39,487 nt of DNA, taken from NCBI GenBank assembly GCA_902494245.1, contig CABUSR010000020.1, forward strand, positions 1 to 39,487, given 5' to 3'. This DNA comes from an uncultured Collinsella sp. Lineage in GTDB: Bacteria; Actinomycetota; Coriobacteriia; Coriobacteriales; Coriobacteriaceae. Position 1 is the stretch's first letter. Each line of letters begins with the position of its first letter. The notes beneath the pieces are model-generated. The model saw only the letters and a list, made by a program, of their open reading frames with translations, was not told the DNA's origin and searched no databases. This document shows positions 1-8,039 of this stretch, piece after piece. Both the position numbers and the translations under genes were made by a program.

Positions 1-792
1 CGTTCCCTCACAGATTGTGCGGTCCATGAACCTCAGCGATCCCGCCGTGCCTTTCCGGGTCCCCGCATAGACAGCCATGTCGATAAAGAGCTTGGGATAA
101 AACTGCTGAGGGTAGGTGCCCGCAACTAGGAGTCCAGCCTTGGTAACATTGCCCTGGGAATCAAGGAGATTTAGGCGCTCCAGCTTCGTTTGTTTGTCCG
201 GCGCGCCGCGCATTGCCCGAGGCGTCAACGAGAAAGCCCGATCTATCGTACGGTCGACCAGCGCCTCGTCGAGATCGTCCGCGCCCGCGCCCGCCACCGC
301 GTCGCGATCGCTCGGAGTCGCTCGACCGTATGACGCCAATGCGAGCACCTCGGTCGACGAAAGCGGGACATCTTTGTCATCGATGCGTTTGTAGCTGCCA
401 CCTTGAGCGCCCCGCTCTATGACATAACAAGGCTTGCTCGACGGGTCGAGCTCCTCAATCGTGATGACCAGAACCACGGTGCCCTGGAGCTCCACGCGCT
501 CAATGGTGTATTTGGGCGGATTGGCCAGCTTTCCGCGACCGCCAGCATCGCCCATGCCCGCCACGAATTGGTTGAGCACTTTCTCGGTCTCAAAGTTTGC
601 AACTGGGACAAAACCCGCGCGCTCGCTCACTCCGAGCACGATGATGCCGCCGGCGGTGTTTGCGAAAGCGCTGACCGTTTCCCATACGTCGCGGGAAAGC
701 GTTGTGGCGCTCTCCTTGACCTCGACGTTAAGATCGTCCGAGCCCATGCGCCTTAAAGACTCGAGCAGACCGGTCAGTTCGTTTTCGTTCAT
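1..792 (-). CDS. AlbA_2 (Schlafen-like) domain protein, 3' end cut by window edge
   Basis: This is an open frame of 264 codons that runs off the left edge, so only the N-terminal part is visible. The protein begins MNENELTGLLESLRRMG and carries the AlbA_2 / divergent AAA-4 pattern: an early EVKES segment (about residues 23-27), then VSAFANTAGG followed by IIVLGV (about 40-54). Family members are putative nucleic-acid-binding regulators that often end in a winged helix, which would lie outside the window. The ATG at 792 is preceded by AAAGGA at good spacing. Upstream, at 852-920 and 1017-1084, are two repeat blocks that look like operators for this gene. Its biological role is not known to me. 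Confidence 0.85.
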   Translation of the reverse strand, partial: MNENELTGLLESLRRMGSDDLNVEVKESATTLSRDVWETVSAFANTAGGIIVLGVSERAGFVPVANFETEKVLNQFVAGMGDAGGRGKLANPPKYTIERVELQGTVVLVITIEELDPSSKPCYVIERGAQGGSYKRIDDKDVPLSSTEVLALASYGRATPSDRDAVAGAGADDLDEALVDRTIDRAFSLTPRAMRGAPDKQTKLERLNLLDSQGNVTKAGLLVAGTYPQQFYPKLFIDMAVYAGTRKGTAGSLRFMDRTICEGT

Positions 793-851
793 CTGCACGT
801 CCTTTCGCTCGGTTCTGCGAAGAATGCCGCGAATGAATTTCCTTCGTCTCT

Positions 852-920
852 CAGTTATCTCTCGTAATTATCTCTCATCTTTCTGTTATCTCTCATATTA
901 GAGATGAGTGAGAGATAAAA
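852..920. repeat. Operator-like repeat block A (TTATCTCTCAT units)
   Basis: This 69-bp block holds three direct units close to TTATCTCTCAT (starting near 855, 868 and 886), followed by the same motif inverted (GAGAGATAA, ending near 918). It is nearly the same as the block at 1017-1084. It lies about 60 bp upstream of the start codon of the AlbA_2 gene, and a TAATAT -10-like hexamer on the minus strand falls inside it, which fits a repressor-bound promoter. Confidence 0.75.
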
Positions 921-1016
921 GATAAGATGTCTGCCATCTGTTTCATATAAACATGTTTTTGCTGGTAGAACAATCGGTATTGAGACAATACCATGATTGC
1001 TTGTCTCTTTGCTGCT

Positions 1017-1084
1017 CAGTTATCTCTCATATTTATCTCTCATCTTTTTATTATCTCTCATATGAGAGATGAGTGAGAGATGAG
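1017..1084. repeat. Operator-like repeat block B
   Basis: This is the second copy of the block at 852-920, about 165 bp away in the same orientation. It includes a perfect 18-bp palindrome, ATCTCTCATATGAGAGAT, at 1053-1070. Both blocks begin with CAGTTATCTCTC and end with an inverted ATGAGTGAGAGAT. The bases between them (921-1016) show no gene. Confidence 0.75.
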
Positions 1085-1113
1085 AAATGCATGAGTGATG
1101 GACGGTCAGGAAT

Positions 1114-1232
1114 CGAGAGTGGATTTCCGGACGGTTTTTGGCGTTTTGGGGCTGTTTCCGTCCGAAAATCCTCTCTCGTTCAATTTGCGTCCGAATATCC
1201 ACTCTCGTGTGTCCGAAAATCCACGCTCATCC
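1114..1232 (+). repeat. Dispersed repeat R1, copy A
   Basis: An imperfect 21-bp inverted repeat (1114-1134 with 1158-1178, 19 of 21 matching) is followed by two tandem 22-nt units of the form GTCCGAAWATCCACKCTC (1189-1210 and 1211-1232). The same plan recurs at 5354-5474 and 6755-6875. It lies upstream of the M16 peptidase gene. Confidence 0.7.
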
Positions 1233-1318
1233 GGCAGATTGGTCGAGGGCCCCATATGGGTATACTCTCGAGGATTCGACTCGATTCGCCCCCGCTGGGG
1301 CGTCAAAGGAGACTGCAT

Positions 1319-4300
1319 ATGCCCACCACCTCAACCGACCCGCGCGCCGCAGCCGCTGCACTGCTGGTGCCCGGCACTACCTGCCACGGCTTTGCCGTCG
1401 AGCGCCGCGAGACCGTGCCCGAGCTCGACTCGGACGCTTACGTGCTGCGACACACTGCCTCGGGCGCTCGTCTGCTGTACCTGGCGTGCGACGACGAAAA
1501 CAAGGCCTTTGCCATTGGCTTTAAGACGCCGCCGGCCGATTCCACCGGCGTGTTCCATATTCTTGAGCACTCGGTGCTGTGCGGATCGGCCAAGTTTCCC
1601 GTCAAGGAGCCGTTTGTCGACCTGATCAAGAGCTCCATGCAGACGTTCCTCAACGCCATGACCTACCCCGACAAGACCATCTACCCCGTTGCCACCACCA
1701 ACGAGCAGGATCTGTATAACCTGATGGACGTGTACCTGGACGCGGTGTTCAACCCGGCCATCTATACCAAGCCCACCATTTTTGAGCAGGAGGGCTGGCA
1801 CTACGAGCTGGATCTGCCAGAGAGCGCCGAGGGCGAGGGCGACGGCAGCCCCGCCAGCCTGCGCGAGGGCACGCTGCGCTATAACGGCGTGGTGTTTAAC
1901 GAGATGAAGGGCGCGCTGTCCGACCCCATGAGCGTGCTGGACGACGCCATCAACGCCGCGCTCTATCCCGACACCGCCTATGCGCACGAGAGCGGCGGCG
2001 ACCCGCGCGCGATTCCCGCGCTCACCTACGAGCAGTTCCTGGACACGCACGCGCGCCACTACAATCCTTCCAACTCTTATATAACGCTCTACGGCGACCT
2101 AGATGTGGACCGCGCGCTGGCGTTTTTGGACGAGCGTTATCTGTCGCAGCCGAGTGCCGCGAGCTGCCGCATGGACGCTGCCGTCGCCGCCGGCGAGGAC
2201 CCGTCCACGCTGGCGCCCAATCCGCTGGGCGTGCAGGCACCCGTGACCTGCGAGTACAAGCGCGTCGAGATGGCCACTACACCCGAGAACGCCCTGGTGG
2301 GCCTGGGCCTGGTGCTGGGCAGCGCGCTCGACCGCAAACGCACGATCGCGGCGGATATCCTGTTCGAGGCACTGCTGGGCTCCAACGAAGCACCGGTTAA
2401 GAAGGCCATTCTGGCCGCCGGCCTGGGCGGCAACGTGGTGAGCTACACCGCGGCCGAGAGCCTGCAGCCCTACGAGCTCATCATGCTGCAAAACGCGCAG
2501 CCCGGCGTGGCGCGCGAGCTGCGCCGCATGTTCCAGGACGCCTGCCGCGACTTATGCGAGCATGGCGTTCCGCGCGAGCGCCTGGAAGCCATCATCAGCA
2601 GCAACGAATACGACCTGCGCCAGCGCGACTACGGTATCGCCGACGGCGTGGCCATTGCGTGCGACGCGCTGAGCACGTGGCTCTACGATGACGACGCCGC
2701 GACGCTGGCGCTCAAGTACGGCCCGGTGTACGAGGAGCTGCGTAGCGAGCTGAACGGCAGCTATTTTGAGGACCTGCTGCGCGAGCTGGTGCTGCAGAAC
2801 AATCACATGGCACTGGTCGAGCTGGTGCCGGTGGACGCCGCCGAGGGTTCGGAGGGTGCCGAGGCCGCCGAGCTGGCAGCCAAGCGCGATGCCATGACCG
2901 ATGCCGAGCTGGCCGATGTGGTCGAGCGCACGGCTGTGCTGCGTGCCGCGCAGGAGGCCGAGGACACGCCCGAGGACAAGGCCACGCTACCGCGTCTGCG
3001 TGTATCCGACATTGGCGATGCGCGCCCCGAGCCGCCGCTTGTTGTGGACACGACTGCGCCCATCCCCTGCCTGCGCCACGGCATCCCCACCAACCGTCTT
3101 GCCTACGCCATGCAGTATTTCGACCTGAGCTGCGTCGCGTTTGAGGACCTGCCCTATGTGACGCTGCTCTGCCGCCTACTCAAGCAGCTGCCCACGCGCG
3201 AGCATTCGGCCGAGGAACTCGACAACCTGCTCGCCGGCAAGCTGGGCTTTTTGAGCTTTACGACCGAGGTCATGACGCAACCCGACGTGGACGGCGTGCG
3301 CCCCTACCTGCTGGTGAGCGCCGGTGCCCTGTCCGAAAAGATCGACGCGCTGGCGAGCCTGCCGCGCGAGGTGTGGTCGAGCACGCTGTTGCTCGATGCT
3401 GACGCCGACCGCGTTCGCGACGTGCTCACGCAGATTCGCATTGGGCTTGAGCAGGGCTTTATCAACAACGGGCACTCGGCGGCGCTCGGTCGCGCGATGA
3501 GCTACAGCTCGCCTTCGGCCGTGGTGCGCGAGCAGCTTTCGGGCGTGGACTTCTACCTGTTCCTGCGCGATCTGCTCGAGCACTTTGACGAGCGACTGGA
3601 CGGCCTGCGCGCCAAGCTTGCCGAGCTGGCAGACCGCATCTTTGTGGCCGATGGCTGCATGGCGAGCTTTACCGGCAGCGATGAGAACTTCGATGCGTAC
3701 TGGGCCGCCGCGGGCGACCTGGGGCTGGGCGCTGGCGACGGCGCCGATGCCGGCCGCGACGCGCTCGTGGTGCCGGCACCGTGCGACCGCCACGAGGCTT
3801 TCGTGATCCCCAGCGACATCTGCTTTGCCGCGCGTGCGTGCGATCCGCGTCGCCTGGGCATTGACGTGACGGGCGCCTGGGCGGTTGCCGCCAACGCACT
3901 CTCCTACGACTACCTGTGGAACGAGATTCGCGTGAAGGGCGGTGCGTACGGCTGCGGATTCCGCGCAGCCGGCGAGCGTCAGGCGGCGTTCTACACCTAC
4001 CGCGACCCGGCAATCGACCCCTCGATTGAGCGCGTGGCGCGCGCGGGCGCATGGCTCGGCAGCTTTGAGCCTGACGAGGCCGCCTTTGAGGGCTTTATCG
4101 TGAGCTGTGTGAGCGGCATGGACGCGCCGGTGAAGCCGTACGCGCTCACCAAGCGCCGCAACACGACCTACCTGGCCGGGCTCGATCCGCACGCACGCGA
4201 GGAGCGCCGCGCCCAGATGCTCGCCGCCACGCCCGGTGAGCTTCGCTCGCTCGGCGCCGATGTGACGCGCATCGCAGCCGAGTCGCCAACCTGTGTCTTT

Positions 4301-4363
4301 GGCGGCCGAGACGTCATCGCCAAGAGCAACGCCGGCTTCAACGTCATCGACCTGCTGGGCTAA
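1319..4363 (+). CDS. M16 family zinc metallopeptidase (presequence-protease / insulinase type)
   Basis: This encodes a 1014-residue peptidase of the long, single-chain M16C class. The inverted zinc motif HILEH is at residues 80-84 (His80, Glu83, His84), and the third ligand region RYNGVVFNEMKG follows about 75 residues later. A second, non-catalytic M16-like half contains the late KGGAYGCGF segment typical of the family. Members degrade small unfolded peptides in a closed chamber. The start at 1319 was chosen because AAAGGAG lies 6 bp upstream; the open frame continues to 1073 but through repeat R1. There is no signal peptide, so it is probably cytoplasmic. A hairpin with a T-run follows at 4371. 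Confidence 0.93.
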   Translation: MPTTSTDPRAAAAALLVPGTTCHGFAVERRETVPELDSDAYVLRHTASGARLLYLACDDENKAFAIGFKTPPADSTGVFHILEHSVLCGSAKFPVKEPFVDLIKSSMQTFLNAMTYPDKTIYPVATTNEQDLYNLMDVYLDAVFNPAIYTKPTIFEQEGWHYELDLPESAEGEGDGSPASLREGTLRYNGVVFNEMKGALSDPMSVLDDAINAALYPDTAYAHESGGDPRAIPALTYEQFLDTHARHYNPSNSYITLYGDLDVDRALAFLDERYLSQPSAASCRMDAAVAAGEDPSTLAPNPLGVQAPVTCEYKRVEMATTPENALVGLGLVLGSALDRKRTIAADILFEALLGSNEAPVKKAILAAGLGGNVVSYTAAESLQPYELIMLQNAQPGVARELRRMFQDACRDLCEHGVPRERLEAIISSNEYDLRQRDYGIADGVAIACDALSTWLYDDDAATLALKYGPVYEELRSELNGSYFEDLLRELVLQNNHMALVELVPVDAAEGSEGAEAAELAAKRDAMTDAELADVVERTAVLRAAQEAEDTPEDKATLPRLRVSDIGDARPEPPLVVDTTAPIPCLRHGIPTNRLAYAMQYFDLSCVAFEDLPYVTLLCRLLKQLPTREHSAEELDNLLAGKLGFLSFTTEVMTQPDVDGVRPYLLVSAGALSEKIDALASLPREVWSSTLLLDADADRVRDVLTQIRIGLEQGFINNGHSAALGRAMSYSSPSAVVREQLSGVDFYLFLRDLLEHFDERLDGLRAKLAELADRIFVADGCMASFTGSDENFDAYWAAAGDLGLGAGDGADAGRDALVVPAPCDRHEAFVIPSDICFAARACDPRRLGIDVTGAWAVAANALSYDYLWNEIRVKGGAYGCGFRAAGERQAAFYTYRDPAIDPSIERVARAGAWLGSFEPDEAAFEGFIVSCVSGMDAPVKPYALTKRRNTTYLAGLDPHAREERRAQMLAATPGELRSLGADVTRIAAESPTCVFGGRDVIAKSNAGFNVIDLLG

Positions 4364-4370
4364 CCACAAC

Positions 4371-4411
4371 AAAGGTAGATTTTTGGGACATGCCTGAAAA
4401 TCTACCTTTTT
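4371..4411 (+). terminator. Hairpin terminator after the M16 gene
   Basis: A 13-bp perfect stem (4371-4383 AAAGGTAGATTTT with 4397-4409) is followed by T residues, 8 bp after the stop codon. The stem is itself A/T-flanked on both sides, so it could act in both directions. Confidence 0.7.
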
Positions 4412-4442
4412 CTGCGGCTTGGGCGAGGCGGCGCAGCCCACC

Positions 4443-4600
4443 GCGGCGGTTTGTCTCGATCTGTAACATCTAGACGGCAATATCGGCTCCAGATGTTACA
4501 GATCGAGACGTTCCCGAACGGCACCAGCTCTTTGTCTCAATCTGTAACATCTAAGTCCAATTTTGCCGAGTTACTGTTACAGATCGAGACAAACCGCCGC
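4443..4600. repeat. Nested inverted-repeat element R2
   Basis: Four copies of a GTCTCGATCTGTAACA motif are arranged as two adjacent hairpins: 4453-4471 with 4491-4509 (19 of 19 bp) and 4531-4549 with 4575-4593 (18 of 19). The outermost copies also pair perfectly over 26 bp (4443-4468 with 4575-4600). The element can therefore form either two hairpins or one long stem. It contains no gene. I do not recognise it. Confidence 0.8.
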
Positions 4601-4624
4601 AGACGCCCATCACAGCACAGACCG

Positions 4625-4661
4625 CCACGAAGGTGCATGTGTCCCCTTCGTGGTTGTTTTT
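4625..4661 (+). terminator. Possible rho-independent terminator
   Basis: CCACGAAGG (4625-4633) pairs with CCTTCGTGG (4645-4653) and is followed by TTGTTTTT. It lies between element R2 and the cyclo-ligase gene. Confidence 0.5.
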
Positions 4662-4665
4662 GCTG

Positions 4666-4716
4666 TTTACCCAGATAAAACCTGCCAAAATAAACCTGTC
4701 CCTTTTTGGTAGGTTT
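4666..4716 (+). repeat. Dispersed repeat R3, copy 1
   Basis: This copy reads TTTACCCAGATAAAACCTGC and continues to a CTTTTTGGTAGG end. The reverse complement of 14175-14223 matches it at about 43 of 48 positions, and a shorter copy is at 23688-23724. The AACCTGCC and GGTAGGTT ends pair. It sits directly before the cyclo-ligase start. Confidence 0.75.
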
Positions 4717-4732
4717 GGGAGAGAGGGCCGGG

Positions 4733-5329
4733 ATGGACAAGGCTGAGTTGCGGCGGGCGGTGATTGCTCGGCGCGATGCTCTTGATTTGGACTTGCGGGC
4801 AGCGAAGTCTGCCGTTATCTGCGCGCGGATTGTTGAGCTGTTGGATCGCTTGGATGCCGCGGCGCCGCACACCGTTGCCATCTATGCCGCGATGGGCTCC
4901 GAAGTCGACCCAGCCGCGTTTGCCGCTGCGGCCGCCAAACGCGGCTGGCGCGTGGCCTATCCGTGCATGCTCTCGGCAATTGATGCCGCAGCTTGTGGCC
5001 AGCGCATGTGCATGCGGGCAGTTGCCGCCGACGATGCGTCCGCGGCTCCGTTTATCGCCCACCCCACACGGGCTTTCGCGGCCATAAACATCGACAGCGG
5101 CCGCTTCCCTATCGTGCCTGCCGAAGCTCTCGACATGATCGTCGTGCCGCTCGTAGCATTCGACCGCGCCGGCACGCGCCTAGGCTACGGCGGCGGCTGC
5201 TATGACCGCTACCTGCCCATGCTCTCGCCCGTATGTCAAATCGTCGGCATCGCCTTTGACGAACAGCGCGTCGGCCACGTCCCCACCGACGCCCACGACC
5301 TGCCGCTACCCCACATCGTCAGCGCCTGA
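4733..5329 (+). CDS. 5-formyltetrahydrofolate cyclo-ligase
   Basis: This 198-residue protein (usual family length) should convert 5-formyl-THF to 5,10-methenyl-THF using ATP in cytoplasmic one-carbon metabolism. The signature GYGGGCYDRYL is at residues 151-161, and the N-terminus KAELRRAVIARRDAL matches the family's basic nucleotide-binding start. ATG 4733 was preferred over an in-frame upstream codon at 4706 because the latter lies inside repeat R3; a purine-rich GAGAGGG precedes 4733. It appears to be a single-gene unit: repeat R3 lies just upstream and repeat R1 copy B just downstream. Confidence 0.93.
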   Translation: MDKAELRRAVIARRDALDLDLRAAKSAVICARIVELLDRLDAAAPHTVAIYAAMGSEVDPAAFAAAAAKRGWRVAYPCMLSAIDAAACGQRMCMRAVAADDASAAPFIAHPTRAFAAINIDSGRFPIVPAEALDMIVVPLVAFDRAGTRLGYGGGCYDRYLPMLSPVCQIVGIAFDEQRVGHVPTDAHDLPLPHIVSA

Positions 5330-5353
5330 TCGCCGCTGTTTCGCACCCGCAAG

Positions 5354-5474
5354 ATGAGCGTGGAAAATCTCCCACTTTGGGCCCCCTTACGAGCCAAAAG
5401 CGGGAGATTATCCACGCTCATTCAACAAGCGTCCAGATTTCCACGCTCGTCCGTCTGATTTTCCACGCTCGTGC
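5354..5474 (+). repeat. Dispersed repeat R1, copy B
   Basis: A long inverted repeat (5354-5380 with 5394-5420; arms begin ATGAGCGTGGAAAATCTCCC) is followed by two tandem units ending TTTCCACGCTCGT at 5430-5451 and 5453-5474. It lies between two converging genes, where it may also end transcription. Confidence 0.75.
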
Positions 5475-5496
5475 AGCCAAACGCCTTGCAACTGCC

Positions 5497-6459
5497 TCAG
5501 CACGCACGCGGCACGCCGGCGACCTTGAGCTTGCGATCGAGCTTTGTCGGGTCCCTTAGATCATCCCAGCACAAGCGCACGATCTTGCAGTTTTCAAGCA
5601 GCGAAAGCCTCGACTCGCGCTGGCGCTCATCGAACTGCGCCTTCGCGAGCTTGCCCTCCTCCGCCGCCTTCTCGCTTTTAACGAATCCGTCGAACTCCCC
5701 GATAATCAGCCGGTCGCCCACGCGCCACAAGTAGTCGACGCGATACGGTCGTCCCGGCTCAACCGGGTCGAACAGCTCAACTTGTAGCTCCGGCGTCTGC
5801 CAGCCGCGCTCGATCATCAGGGCACGCGCCTTGGACTCGCCGCCGCTTTCCGACAGCCCATCGGCACATCGTGCAACTCTGCGCGCCGTCACAACGCCGC
5901 GACGATTCAGGCCAAGCTTGTCGACAGTCTCAACGAGATGCTCCTTCGACAAAAGTTGCTCATGGAGCGCCGAGTCCGCGATGATCAGTCCCTCGACAAA
6001 CGATGCATCGACCAAGCAATCCGTAATCGTTTGATCGATATCGGTTACGGCGATATCCATCTGGGTGGCCCGTGTTTGACGAGCATAGCGATGACGAATG
6101 ACCGGAGAGCCCGGCGTCGTCGATTGGGCTGGCATCGCGGCGATATGGATGTGCGTCAAATTGGCATGCGAAACCGAAAGGCCATAAATAACAGCCGCCG
6201 TATAGGAGCAAAATGTCCAGTCGGGGTGTTTTTGCGCAAGCGCTCGCACCCGATGCAGATAACGCTGCCGAAACTTGAGCTCGGACCAGTATTCCGGACG
6301 CGCATACAGCCCCGGCATGACCGCTTCGAGACTTCCCGCCTCCGCCCGACGCTCAATCTGCTTTGCCTCCGCCGCCGTGCGCGCGTACACGCAGCTCATC
6401 TGCTGTTCGCATGCTTTAATGTGACTTGCAAGCCTTTGATTCGCCGTCATGTTTCCCAT
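5497..6459 (-). CDS. AbiEi-like antitoxin-type protein with nuclease-like C-terminal domain
   Basis: This is a 320-residue protein. The N-terminal half (about 15-190) resembles the AbiEi family: a short winged-helix-like start, then PGLYARPEYW and a CSYTAAVIYGL segment. The C-terminal part (about 205-320) matches the DUF559/Vsr-like PD-(D/E)XK style, with ESKAR (Glu209), RVDYLW (Asp242) and IIGEFDGFVK (Glu255, Asp257, Lys261). I infer a DNA-linked role; nuclease activity is unproven. ATG 6459 is 4 bp from GGGAGG; ATG 6450 is an alternative at 13 bp. No AbiEii-type nucleotidyltransferase toxin is adjacent, so it stands alone. Direct repeats at 6515-6546 may be its own operator. Confidence 0.75.
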   Translation of the reverse strand: MGNMTANQRLASHIKACEQQMSCVYARTAAEAKQIERRAEAGSLEAVMPGLYARPEYWSELKFRQRYLHRVRALAQKHPDWTFCSYTAAVIYGLSVSHANLTHIHIAAMPAQSTTPGSPVIRHRYARQTRATQMDIAVTDIDQTITDCLVDASFVEGLIIADSALHEQLLSKEHLVETVDKLGLNRRGVVTARRVARCADGLSESGGESKARALMIERGWQTPELQVELFDPVEPGRPYRVDYLWRVGDRLIIGEFDGFVKSEKAAEEGKLAKAQFDERQRESRLSLLENCKIVRLCWDDLRDPTKLDRKLKVAGVPRAC

Positions 6460-6514
6460 GTCGCCTCCCAAATCTTAGAACGGCGCAAACGTACCAGACG
6501 GTTTCATGCGAAGT

Positions 6515-6546
6515 CTGACCAAATACCGTCCAGGCGCTGACCAAAT
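6515..6546 (-). promoter_or_regulatory. Direct repeat operator candidate upstream of the AbiEi-like gene
   Basis: CTGACCAAAT occurs at 6515-6524 and again at 6537-6546, 22 bp apart (two helical turns) and about 55-90 bp upstream of the start codon. An ACCGTC/GACGGT inverted pair is interleaved (6494-6530). AbiEi proteins are known to repress their own promoters, which suggests autoregulation here. Confidence 0.4.
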
Positions 6547-6559
6547 GCTTGACGGTTTT

Positions 6560-6754
6560 GGACGTTTTAGGCTGATGGCTTATATCTGCAGGTAGGGCGG
6601 TTGTCGAGAGGTCCCTGTCTCCACATTTTGAGGCCTTGGTCCATCGGATTATCAGAAAGAAAAACCCGTCGAGATTCAAGACTACGCCAAATGCGACTTT
6701 GCCTCTGCACGCACCGTCGCTTAGCCGAGCCATCGGCATCTACATGTCTAAAAA
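6560..6754. other. Intergenic stretch without a recognised feature
   Basis: No convincing gene, RNA or hairpin is visible. Codon use in the short frames here does not look like the neighbours. It lies between the AbiEi-like promoter and repeat R1 copy C. Confidence 0.4.
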
Positions 6755-6875
6755 ATGAGCGTGGATAATCTCCCGTTTTGAGCCTAGTTTCAAGCCAAAA
6801 GTGGGAGATTATCCACGCTCGATTTGTAAATGTCCGAAAATCCACGCTCGTCCGTCCGGATATCCACGCTCGTCA
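6755..6875 (+). repeat. Dispersed repeat R1, copy C
   Basis: Inverted arms (6755-6780 with 6796-6822, ATGAGCGTGGATAATCTCCC at the start) are followed by two tandem units at 6831-6853 and 6854-6875, each containing ATCCACGCTCGTC. It has the same plan and orientation as copies A and B, and sits just after the metA stop. Confidence 0.75.
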
Positions 6876-6902
6876 CGCCGCCGGCACAGCAGCAGCCGTA
6901 GC

Positions 6903-7829
6903 CTAGTGCTCCTCGCCGGCGCGGGCCAGGTCGTAGGGTGTGGTCTGGTAGACGTAGTAGTTGAGCCAGTTGGTGTAGAGCAGCTGAGCCTGGCTGCGCC
7001 AGACGTTGCGCGGCTCGGCGGTGGGGTCGTCACCCGGGAAGTAATGCGCCGGCACCTGGGGGTTGAGCCCGCGCTTCACGTCGCGCTCGTACTCCAGACG
7101 CAGCGTGTCGGTGTCGTACTCGGGATGGCCAAAGACAAAGAAACGGCGGCTGTCGGTCGACTTGACGATGTACAAGCCCACCTCGTCGGACACGGCCACG
7201 ACCTCAAGCTGCGGCTCGGCCTCTACGTCCTCGCGACGCACATCGGTGTTGCGCGAATGTACGGCATAGAAGCGGTCGTCAAAGCCGCGGACCAGCGGGC
7301 TTTGCGGCTTCACCAGATAATGCTCGAACACGCCGCTCGCCTTTGCCGGCAGATCATACTTCTGGATACCGTAATGATGGTAGAGCCCCGCCTGCGCTCC
7401 CCAACAAATGTGCAGCGTAGAATGCACGTGCGTGGTGGACCAATCCATGATCTGACAGAGCTCGGGCCAGTAGTCGACCTCCTCGAACGGCATCTGCTCC
7501 ACCGGCGCGCCCGTGATAATCAGGCCGTCGTAGTGGATGTCGCGGATGTCGTCGAACGTGCGGTAAAACGTCTCCAGGTGGCCGGCACTCACGTGCGTGG
7601 CTTCGTGCGTTTTGGTGCGCAGCAGGTCCACCTCCACCTGCAGCGGCGTGTTGGAGAGCTTGCGCATGATCTGCGTCTCGGTGGCGATCTTGGTGGGCAT
7701 GAGGTTGAGGATGAGCACGCGCAGCGGACGGATGTCCTGGTGCAGCGCGCGGTACTCGGTCATGACAAAGATGTTCTCGCTCTCGAGCTGCGCGGCGGCA
7801 GGGAGGGCGTCGGGGATGCGAATGGGCAT
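6903..7829 (-). CDS. metA: Homoserine O-acetyltransferase (MetA/MetAA family)
   Basis: This 308-residue enzyme activates homoserine in methionine synthesis. The catalytic Cys142 is in HICWGAQAG, and His235 and Glu237 are in GHPEYD, matching the usual MetA numbering exactly. Residue 111 is Glu (TGAPVE). In this family Glu111 marks acetyl-CoA users, whereas Gly111 (as in E. coli) marks succinyl-CoA users, so I call it an acetyltransferase despite the common 'succinyltransferase' name. The ATG at 7829 has AAGGAGC 4 bp upstream. It is divergent from the dehydrogenase gene across a 210-bp spacer in which I see no SAM riboswitch. Confidence 0.95.
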   Translation of the reverse strand: MPIRIPDALPAAAQLESENIFVMTEYRALHQDIRPLRVLILNLMPTKIATETQIMRKLSNTPLQVEVDLLRTKTHEATHVSAGHLETFYRTFDDIRDIHYDGLIITGAPVEQMPFEEVDYWPELCQIMDWSTTHVHSTLHICWGAQAGLYHHYGIQKYDLPAKASGVFEHYLVKPQSPLVRGFDDRFYAVHSRNTDVRREDVEAEPQLEVVAVSDEVGLYIVKSTDSRRFFVFGHPEYDTDTLRLEYERDVKRGLNPQVPAHYFPGDDPTAEPRNVWRSQAQLLYTNWLNYYVYQTTPYDLARAGEEH

Positions 7830-7996
7830 GGATGCTCCTTACGAGTCAGTTGCAGCTATGGTACAACGACCGGCCCCGTCCGCGCGAGTACATCGCCCGG
7901 CGACGCCGTCAGCGGCCCAAATCACTCCAAAAGTAGAGATTAAGGCATGCCCAAAAATCTATGGCGCTTTAGCCTAGCAAAGTGGCAGCAGGACGC

Positions 7997-8002
7997 TACA
8001 AT
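7997..8002 (+). promoter_or_regulatory. Possible -10 box for the dehydrogenase gene
   Basis: TACAAT lies 38 bp upstream of the ATG at 8040. No clear -35 box is seen. The region around 7928-7965 also holds a GGCATGCC-centred imperfect palindrome related to the hairpin at 4371. Confidence 0.35.
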
Positions 8003-8039
8003 GGTTCGACGCGAAAAACTCGGCCGAAAGGATACATAT

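Noticed and set aside
1073..1318. N-terminal extension of the M16 peptidase frame
   Set aside because: It reads through repeats B and R1; the ATG at 1319 has a proper AAAGGAG site and matches the family start.
7830..8039. SAM riboswitch upstream of metA
   Set aside because: No SAM-I or SAM-II type conserved core or anti-terminator is visible in the spacer.
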